From NCBI GenBank assembly GCA_030248215.1, contig JASANG010002074.1:62001-126000 (forward strand): a stretch of DNA of 64,000 bases, read 5' to 3'. The notes under the pieces were generated by a model, which made no database searches, was not told the origin of the DNA, and saw only the letters and a program-made list of their open reading frames with translations. Source of the stretch: Enoplolaimus lenunculus. Taxonomy: Eukaryota; Nematoda; Enoplea; Enoplida; Thoracostomopsidae. Positions 11,671-21,300 of the stretch are shown one piece after another (position 1 is the stretch's first letter; each line of letters begins with the position of its first letter). The position numbers and the translations under genes are program-made.

Positions 11671-11874
11671 GGCCAATGCAAAGAACAGGGGCGGAACAGT
11701 ATTATAAGCATATTTCTAAGCCTAAGCGTGAGCCTTACCATAAGCCTAAGCGTAAGAATGCGTTTGTTTCTAAGCCTAAGCCTAAGCCAAGCAAAAAAAT
11801 TAGTCTTAAGCTTATAAGCTTAGTCTATTCTAGTCCTATAGAAAAACGTTCCGCCCCTGATCTTTACATGGGCC
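11671..11874. mobile_element. Family A TTAGGC-core element with perfect 8-bp target duplication
   Basis: GGCCAATGCAAAGAACAGGG at the left, CCCCTGATCTTTACATGGGCC at the right. AAAGTTTC directly flanks both ends. Confidence 0.88.
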
Positions 11875-12115
11875 AAAGTTTCTATCAGTTTGAGACAAGA
11901 CTTATAACACCACTAGTCAGCTGTCACTACTTTATGACAAAATTTACATACAAGTTAATGCTGTACAGGATCGTAGCCATATACGCCCCCTATAAGAATT
12001 TTGCCCCACCATCTTAAAAATTTTCAATCTTGCATGTATGTCATCGAAAACCCTTGCATGCCCTTCCTGAAAAATATTTTGCTGACCTACGTAAGTTTGT
12101 TTACAGTCTGCAAAC

Positions 12116-12388
12116 ATGACAATTGAAATCTATCTTATCTGTATTCTAGATTTTGTTGTCTTACTCGGGCGCACTGACAGAGTTACTCTCCTCGAAAAAA
12201 TCCTACATCCGAAACTGACTACATATATAATCGACTCAACTTTAAATCAACCAACGATCGCTCTTGCTTGCCCTGTTGGACCCACTGCCAGACAGGCGCC
12301 ATGGTCCTCAACCTTATCCGAAGAAGTTTTAGTCCCGCTTGTAAAGTCTTTTGAAATCAACAACATGACACTTCAAAAATTGTTTTGA
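12116..12388 (+). CDS. ORF of 90 codons with hydrophobic start (hypothetical)
   Basis: ATG at 12116 opens 90 codons to a stop at 12388. The first 17 residues (MTIEIYLICILDFVVLL) look like a signal peptide or anchor. The rest has ordinary composition (HPKLTTYIIDSTLNQPT, LACPVGPTARQAPW) and a richer C content than the surroundings. No domain was recognised and no partner exon found. It may be a small secreted protein, one exon of a longer gene, or chance. Confidence 0.33.
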   Translation: MTIEIYLICILDFVVLLGRTDRVTLLEKILHPKLTTYIIDSTLNQPTIALACPVGPTARQAPWSSTLSEEVLVPLVKSFEINNMTLQKLF

Positions 12389-12606
12389 TCTCCATTCGAG
12401 TGTTGAGTTAGCTTCGGATCTTTATACATGCTTTTCAACAAATAGCTATACGGCGCAAGGTCTAGGGTCTTAAATTATATCACTGATTCTTGCGGAAAAA
12501 TGCTAGCTTTTCACTTTAACACAAAGTTTTATTTGTGACATTACTGCCGATTCTTTGAGTACAAAATAATTATATAATTATCAGTCAACACATGTTTTCA
12601 GCTATT

Positions 12607-13832
12607 CTCTAAAAACTAAAACTTAAATTATAGGTGAACAAACGACTGAACGAACTAACTAAACTAGTGATTTTAAGTTTTTCTTAAACTAACATGTTTT
12701 TAAGTTCAACACGATTTTAAGTAAACTTATTTTCAGTTTAAGTAGCAAGTGCAGCCTAGAAATTATATGTATCAAAGAGGTCACTAAGTTTAGCTTAAAC
12801 TAAAAATACGCAAGTTTTTAAAGTAGTTTAAGCATAAACCTACCCTTTAGGTCAGTTATTCTAGAATGTTAGTTTAATACTGTAGGATTACCTTAAGCTT
12901 AAATCAAGTTTAGTTTCAGCTTTTAGAGAGTAGGTACTCTGTTATACCGGAAGCACAAAAGCCATGAGAACCAAAATTCAACCTGAGCAATTGACCAAAA
13001 GTTCACGTTTCTTCGCTGCTCAAGTTTGTTTATAATGGCATACGGTACAAAGCACAACGCTCTAACATCAGGTGTGACTGCGAGAAGACAGTCTGTATTG
13101 CAGTTTCGCAATAGAACAGACGTAATTAAATAAACGCTGGAAGCCAGTTGATGTCAGTACTAGAACTGTTATTGTTAAGACCGAATCTATTAGAAATATT
13201 GCTATCAGGTAATAAGCCGAATCACGCCACTTCTGTAGTTTAGCTACAACAGAGCTGCGAGAAACTTCTCGTATGGTCTACGAACAATTCCTGGTTGTAC
13301 GGATGACAATCTGACGCTATTAAATACTTCTTGACAGTATTTATCGTATTTTTGACTAGAAATCGTATTGAACACGGTTGTTAGACTCAAGAGTCACCAG
13401 TGTTGTGTTTTTGAAATAGCCAAATACAAAGGTGTACTATCGTATTCATTAACAGGATATGTAGAATACAGTTGGGCTGTATCATCGATACTGTTGGCGA
13501 GTGATTATAAGCCAAATGACTTGGAATTACGTTGTTTGAATCATAATCTAAAATTAACAAAGGTTTTGTTATTACGACGAACTCTCTAAAAGCTTAAACT
13601 AGCTTGATTTAAGCTTAAGGCAATCCAGCAGTATTAAACTACGTAATTTCTGGGCTGCACTTGTTACTTAAACTAAAAATAAGTTTACTTAAACTTGTGT
13701 TAAACTTAAAAACGTGTTAGTTAAGTGAACCTTAAATTTCAAGTTTAGTCAGTCCGTCCAGCCATTTAAGTTTTAATAAAACTGGTATTCAAGTTTATTA
13801 AGCTCTATTTTTAAGTTTAAGTTTTTAGAGAG
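12607..13832. mobile_element. Large fold-back element (about 1.2 kb)
   Basis: Left end CTCTAAAAACTAAAACTTAA and right end reading TTAAGTTTTTAGAGAG are inverted. The inner arms are also inverted: CCTTAAGCTTAAATCAAG near 12891-12908 against its complement near 13604-13621. Arms of about 300 bp flank an inner segment of about 650 bp with no transposase frame. Confidence 0.65.
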
Positions 13833-13964
13833 GACCAACCACAATATGTAAAAAGATTAGCAATTTGAAAAACAAAATAGTTTTTAAATAGTATTAAATT
13901 AGTAACTTCAACTTTGACGTGTCTGTAAAAATGGTACAAACTATTTCAAGTAAAAGACTGCCTT

Positions 13965-14110
13965 CAGGCAGGCCTTTAATCCGCTCTCCTTGCTAAGAAT
14001 AGGGCTAAAATTTTTCAGAAGGGGCATACAAGTTTTTGATGACTCTACAAGCAAGTTTGAAAATTTTTTTAAGAGGGGGCAAAACCCTTCTATGAGGGCA
14101 GAGCACCTGT
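13965..14110. mobile_element. Family H element (degenerate)
   Basis: Shares GGGCTAAAATTTTTCAGAAG, GGGGCATACAAGTTTTTGAT and the central AAGCAAG block with the copies at 22, 35, 39.9 and 44 kb. Confidence 0.5.
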
Positions 14111-14268
14111 GGCAACGGAACTGCCTATTTTCCTGTGTGAGTGGCCGTTTTTGGCGTTGCAATATTTTACTATTTTACATCTCATTCAAAACAATTTTGT
14201 TGTTCGATGATTAGATGAACTATTTGTATAGAAAAATTTTCAACAGGGCACAACTGGTGCTGACATAC

Positions 14269-14393
14269 CTCCCCCATTTCTCTGGATTCACTGCTTCCTC
14301 CATGCCGTCCCAATAATGAAAATACAAAACATAACATTATCAAATATCTACTACGAATTTGATTCACGCAACAGCTTGAGAGTTCAAGTTTTA
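14269..14393 (-). CDS. Possible ephrin exon 6 with hydrophobic segment
   Basis: Acceptor GTTAACAG and donor GAG/GTATGT. Joined to the internal donor of exon 5 (phase 1), the frame stays open for 41 codons. It includes YLIMLCFVFSLLG after a basic run (NQIRSR), which could be part of an anchor or GPI signal. The next exon is not found. A competing acceptor (TTTTACAG at about 14719) would give an immediate stop. Confidence 0.35.
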
Positions 14394-14790
14394 CTGTTAA
14401 CAAAATTTTTTTGAGAAGCTGCTAGAAACACATTTGATGGTTACTTGATGGCAAACCTATTTTCAATTGTGATCTTCGTTTGAGCACAACTTATTAAAAG
14501 TCAGTAGGAAGTTTCGAAAGTTGCCTGTCCAAACACTTGTACGCAAAATCGCTCAAGACTTCAAAACAGATGTTCGCTTTGTGTCGTAAACAGTCACAAT
14601 TGATAAGCGTTTTGAATTTAGTAAATTTAGGGTTCTTTCCAGCTGGTTGCAGCGAAGGTTTTGAAATGTTTTTAAGTCGAGTTTTTCTTGTAGACTCACA
14701 AGTTTGGGACGCTACAATGCTGTAAAATAAATTTTTGACCTCTAAGATCCAGAACATTATTCTAAATTCTGTTTAAAATGGCTTCTGTTG

Positions 14791-15371
14791 TCACTCTACG
14801 ACCCGTTCGAAAACTTTAAACTTACTTATATACTCAACAATATAGTCGTTTGAACGCTGATCTGATTCGCTGTTAGGTACATCGATACTCTCTGCTTCAT
14901 TGGCTGATACAGAATGGTCATAATCGTTTGCTGACAAACCCGACCGTGCTGCTATTTTTGATTCGTCAATTTTGTAAATAATAATTTCGTCATTTTGATT
15001 TTGCGGAACACCGTTCGAAGCTGGTACTAACCAGTTTGCTGGATTAAAATCAAATAGGTTTGCTTTATAATGCCGTGACTTGGGATAGTGTCGCTGCTGT
15101 TTAGTGGGTGAATAGGAATGTTGTGAGTTACTAGCATCAAGCAATGAACGTAGATGCGGTAAACCGTACACAGCAAATTGTGCGTCACTGTACACTGAAG
15201 CCGGGTGCGAAAATGTGGTGCCCAAGGTCTGGTCGCTGAGAAGTTTTTGACGAAGTAGTTCTAAAATTAAGTTTTCACCAATATGATAGCTTTGGTACGT
15301 GGTTCGTGGCCGACACAGAGGACTACTTGTTCGCTGAATATTAGCGGAACTCAATGTGAGGTGAACCGATG
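14791..15371 (-). CDS. Ephrin exon 5: Ser/Asn-rich tail
   Basis: The acceptor CACTCTAAG gives the exact phase after exon 4. The frame runs 193 codons to TGA at 14791-14793. It contains ENLILELLRQKLL, HPASVYSDAQFAVYGLPHL and an acidic Ser-rich end (NEAESIDVPNSESDQRSND). An internal GTAAGT donor at 14820-14825 may end the exon at 14826. There is no transmembrane helix and no recognised domain. Confidence 0.65.
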
Positions 15372-18300
15372 CTTAGAGTGATACAATAATCTATAGACAA
15401 GCATTCGTTTTAAAATATTAGAAATGATATGAGTTCATGTCACGTTATAAAATTTACCACAAACGAAACACTCAGTGCCGGAGCGCGCAGGGACGGGGGC
15501 TCGCTCCAAATTACAGCGTGGGGGCGCCCAAACTTGCGAGCGAAGCGAACGAGAAGCCAGGCACATTTTAAAACTTAAGCGGTTTTTGTTTCAACCGGTT
15601 AGGGTGGGGGCTCATTAGCGGTGGGGGCCCATGGGTTTTAACCTTACACTGCTAAAAATGGTGAGTCAATGACTCTCTCCGAAATAGGCTTTTTGGAACT
15701 ACACAAACTGAGTCAAATTCGACTTCGCCAGAGTTAAACGTGCGACTCAGTGCAACGAAATGTGAATGTGGTAGAGTTGAATTTTGACTCAATATGTGTA
15801 GTCCCGAAAAGCGTATTTCGGAGAGAGTCAATTTTTGATTCACTATTTTTTGCAGTGTACTTACAATTTACATATCATATTAATACTTACTATGATTATA
15901 TAAGTGGGCAAATTTCGACGGGAAAACTTTTATTTTAATGCGCATATTTGACTGTGAGCACATGCCACCGTGACTGTTGTCAATGCCTTCTTTGAACCCT
16001 GTTGATGTGCCTGAAACACGGTCATTTTGCATAAAATCGTGTATTTTTTTATCAAACCACATTAATTTCTAGCGGTTTGAACGATAAACACAAACAAAAA
16101 CTGTGACAAGAAAACAGAATCAGAATTTTATAAAAATGGTATAAAATTATTGAAATTCGTCGTAATTTGAGTAAAATCAAATGGTGCATGATTGCAACAA
16201 ATATTCGCTACAAATAATAGTTGTTCGATAGCGGAATCTTAAAGGATACGGCCAATGTAAAGATCAAGGGCGGAGAGTTTTTCTGTGGAACTAGAATATA
16301 GTAAGCTTAAGCTTTAGATTTATATTTTTTGCTTGGCTCAGGCTTAGGCTTAGGTTTAGGAATATGCTCGTTCTTACGCTTAGGCTTAGGCTTAGGAGTA
16401 CGCTTATAATACTATTCCGCCCCTGTTCTTTACATTGGCCAAGAATACAATATTATACAGTCCGATATATGTCAGTTATATATTAGATTAGTTCAGGCAA
16501 ATTTCCTGAGAGGGGGTCAGTGGCGACAGCTCCAGTTCTGAAAAATTTTGGCTTTTTCTTTTTGCCTCGCTTGTAAGTCTTGACTGCATGTCCCTCCTAA
16601 ATTTCGTTTAACCCCCCCCCCATTGGCAAGTTAAGCTAGCTACGGGTCAGACTCAGTGAAGCTTTGAGTTTACTACACGTACTTATAAAGTAATAAGTTT
16701 CACCAGGTGTAAACTCCAATGCTCCTGGAGTCGGAGAATATTCTCTGAATACAATTGTGAAGTAAGTGACTTCGAACGGAGTTCTGCATTGAGTTACGAG
16801 ATGTGCGCGGCGCAGCGAACACGTATCATAGCCAGTCTTTGACACCTGGAACAATGATACACAAAAATTTCGAATAAAATGCGTACTTGTGCAGTGTCGC
16901 AGCACAAACTTGACCCAAGTTTACATCGTAAACCCAAGGATGGCAGTTTTTAGTCCGCCATTCTCTCAGTGAGCAGATTCCTATAGCATAAACAAGGGCC
17001 AACGGCTAATGTATAGAACAGGGCCGCAACAGTATTATAATCATATTCCTAAGCCTCAAGATGAGCCTATTTCTAAGCCTAAGCCTAAGCGTGAAGATGA
17101 GCCTATTTCTAAGCCTAAGCCTAAGCATAAAGATGAGCCTATTTCTAAGCCTAAGCCTAAGCGTGAAGATGAGCCTATTTCTAAGCCTAAACCTAAGCGT
17201 AAAGATGAGCCTATTTCTAAGGCTAAGCCTAAGCCTAAGCGTAAAGATGAGCCTATTTCTAAGCCTAAGCCTAAGCGTGAAGATGAGCCTATTTCTAAGC
17301 CTAAGCCTAAGCCTAAGCGTAAAGATGAGCCTATTTCTAAGCCCAAGCCTAAGCGTGAAGATGAGCCTATTTCTAAGCCTAAGCCTAAGCGTAAAGATGC
17401 GCCTATTTCTAAGCCTAAGCCTAAGCCTAAGCGTAAAGATGAGCCTATTTCTAAGCCTAAGCCTAAGCGTGAAGATGAGCCTATTTCTAAGCCTAAGCCT
17501 AAGCGTAAAGATGGGCCTATTTCTAAGCCTAAGCCTAAGCCTAAAGATGAGCCTATTTCTAAGCCTAAGCCAAAGCGTAAAGATGAGCCTATTTCTAAGC
17601 CTAAGCCTAAGCGTAAAGATGAGCCTATTTCTAAGCCTAAGCCTAAGCGTAAAGATGAGCCTATTTCTAAGCCTAAGCCTAAGCCTAAGCGTAAAGATGA
17701 GCCTATTTCTAAGCCTAAGCCTAAGCGTAAAGATGAGCCTATTTCTAAGCCTAAGCCTAAGCGTAAAGATGAGCCTATTTCTAAGCCTAAGCCTAAGTGT
17801 AAAGATGAGCCTATTTCTAAGCCTAAGCCTAAGCACAAAAATTAATCTAATGCTTAAACAGACTCTATTATAGCCCCGCCGGAAAACAATCCGGCCCTGT
17901 TCTATACATGGGCCAACAATAAACATAGACAAAAATTAAGTTCCCACAAATATATTTCCGGTCGTTTGTACAAGCATGTTAGATATTTCAATTAGTTTTT
18001 ACTATTATTAATGTACAATTGTAAACGCGTTCAGGTGTGTAGAATTACCAGCAGTTATGAGTATTTTTAAAATTATTGTTCAAATGTTCTCGATTGAAAT
18101 GAGTACAGCAGTCGTAATAAATATATATCATGTCAAAATGTATTGAATTTGAAACCTCGCTACAAATCCTTTTCCGGTGAAGGTAAAGTTGCCGTGTTTC
18201 TAAAATTAGCGTGATTCTATTGAAGTACAATGTTTCTGAGGCAGATCCACGGGGATGCATTGGATGCCCTGTGAATCATCTTTCATATTAAGCAAAAATT

Positions 18301-21300
18301 CTAGTTTAATATAAAATCGATAAATGCGTATAGTCAAATAGCATCAGTCGAGTGTCGTCCCACCAAACTTTTTGGATCCGCCTCTGTGTTCTACACATAA
18401 AAAGTTGCATCAAACTCAGGGCAGGGTAGGGATTGAATTGGAATTAAATGTGTAGGGGTACACTGAGCGACTGTAGATATTACTAGAACGAGACTTAAAA
18501 TTTAAATGTGATGATATTGAAATTTAGTTAGATTTCGTTTTGAATATTTGCAACGTTTGTGGAAACAATCTCCAGTGTGTGCGCATAATTGCAGTATAAG
18601 ATTTGCTCAGTGTCAGGAACTGAAATATTTGTTAGTGTCTGTGGCTATTTTGAAATTTTGAAAAAGCCTGCGGCATTAAAATATCCGACGATGAATGGCC
18701 ACACGACGCATTTTCTGAGGTCATTTATTTAAAAACGGAAACGGTAATGCGTACTGTAAACCTTCAAATTGAACAGGAGGGGTTAATTTGTTCTGGGACA
18801 CTTCCAATTGAATAGGTAGTGAACCAAAATTTAACTACAACAACCGGTACTACCACTGGCCTAACACTGTTTTTTGGTACCGGACAGGTTTATCCCCGAA
18901 AAGCCTATTTCAGAGAGACAGTCAATTTGGCTCACCATGTTTTGCAGCGTAGAAAAGGGAATAAGTTTGACCCTGAAATCTACTCTGGCTAAAAGTTGCA
19001 CTACACTCGACGCGCAGCGCCGCCCGTCATGTCAACAAACTTAAAAAAGACAGTGACGTGTGGCGTCGCGCGATACAGAATTGCATAGTGCAATCCAGAT
19101 AGAAGTCAATTTGACTCACCATTTTTGCAGTGTAGCCTAGTATACAAAATGTTTAGTTGGAGGCCGTGGGGTACGCCCTCAGACTATTACTCAAATTATG
19201 CATGTTCGAAACACCAGGTCAAGCTGAGCAGAAATAAATCAAAATTTTGAAGCAAAAATGATATTCCATTATTTTCTTAATTTTCCATCTTAAACCGACC
19301 GAGCACCAAATTTTTGTCATTCAACAAATGTTTCTGCACCTCAGCTTACTCATTAAACTGTACTGGATGAGCAAACGTCGAGCGAATATAGATTAATTGC
19401 ATAAGAAATCATCATAAAAGTCGCTGAAATGCTGTTAACTTTTTCAGTTTAGGCACCGTTTTAGTGGCGCCCTATGACAGAGCTAAAATTGCTACTTTTG
19501 ATCTCTGATGCAACCTTACGTTCTTGCGCACAACCCAATTAGCAGTATAATTGGTATATTAATTGATAAGTGTAACTTTATTTAACCGTACCATGTAAAT
19601 CTTAGCATACTCTGGAGCTTTACGTGCCGGCGATTCTTCAACCTTTGGGCAGTAGATATTCAGTCTGTCCAGTATTCGAACTTGTAACGATGGTTCGAAT
19701 CTCGGTTTCATTTCGTCATGTAATTTTGACGAAAATCTGAAAAACAGTAAACGTGTTGAAAAATACAACACCTAAAGCGGATCAATTACTGCCCTTACAA
19801 CTTTGAGGACGAAGCTAAATTGTACTATTGTACAGTTGCCCTGCAACAATTAAGATTAAGGCTTAGAGTTGATTATAACTCAAAATGTGTTGAATCACTC
19901 AGTCTGAGTTAGGACAATCATAAATCACAATTCTGAGTTGATTCAGCTCATTCTGGTATAATTAATCAACTCTGGCGGAGTCTACTCAACTCACAGAGGA
20001 AATGAACTAAACTCAGCCTGAGTTAAAGTTTACTGTTATTAACTCAGAAATAACGAACTTTCCGTCCGAGTTTATTAACTCATTGGAATTTACAGTGTCA
20101 ATTGAATTGTTCCAGTACATCTCGTTTTAACTTATGCCCGTACAGAAATGTTCGCAACACTTTGACAGAGTCAAAAATCAAGCGATTAAGGTAATAAAAC
20201 TTTCAAAAGTGTAAATTTGCCAAAAAGTCAATGCATTATTACCAGTATTGCGAGTATTCAATGCTATAACCTTTTATTAAGGTTGTCATTTCTTAATATT
20301 TAGCAAAATCTATACGTTAGACGTTAAGCTGTAAACGTGGCTTGTTAAGTTTGACTGCTATGCACAGAATTTGCAAGCAAATATAGACGCCTACTGTTTT
20401 AGTGGCCATTGTACCGAAATAATTTCGTTCAATTTAAAACTCACACAAAACTGACGAAAACTTAAAAAATTTTATGTGCTGCTACGCTCTAAATTCCAAT
20501 GAGTTGTTTAAACTCAAAGGGAAAATTACTTATTTTTGTTTATTTCTGAGTTAAGATCAGTAAACTCAGTCTGAACTGATTTAATCATTGTGAGCTGATT
20601 AATTAACTTTGAATGAGTTCAGTCAACAGAGAATTGTGAGTTCTTAAAGTCTTAATTGAGAGCTCAGGCTTCTGAGTATATTCAAGTCACTCTGAGTTAA
20701 AATCAACTCACTGGAATTTACAGTGTAAAGTACCCCGAACCGTATGTTTCAGCTACTTTTTATTCAATTACAAGATTGCATCAAAACGAATTTTCAAACG
20801 CATTCTACTTGTTTACGAACAACTTCAACTCTTTTAATATTTTTACAATTTGCTTGTATATCATCTCTTAATAATCTTCGGTTGAGTTCAATTGAAGTTT
20901 GTTAACCAAACTTGATACAATAAATATTTGTTGACAACAGTGTGTTTGAGTAGATTTTTCTTTGAATTGAATGTGAACCAGGGACGTAGCCAGCTAACTT
21001 TGCTCTCGGAAAGGCAAAATACCTTTTAGGAGGCATGCAACGGTTTCAGATGACTCTCATCTGAAGTTGAAAGTTTGATAAAAGAGTCAAAATTTTTCTA
21101 GCGACTTGCGGCGTCACTGAGGCTTCCTTAACCCCCTGTGGCTACGAGCGCGGTTCGACGAATAAGAATTGAACATAAATGCTCGTGGCGCCGTCGTTCT
21201 TACACATCGTCGCGGCTTCCCTGATTTGGTAAGTAAATGAGTCAAATACGCGTTAATAATCAAATCATTAGTGTTACTATCAAAACCCTTACGCTAATTA

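Noticed and set aside
17049-17835. Chromosome end (telomere)
   Set aside because: The hexamers are interstitial, short, interrupted and bounded by transposon ends, with genes on both sides.
17006-17932. Open frames of 260-308 codons (Lys-Pro-rich, Leu-Arg-rich, Leu-Gly-rich)
   Set aside because: Four overlapping long frames on both strands follow from a repeat unit whose length is a multiple of 3 with few stop codons. There is no start context, splice signal or family similarity.
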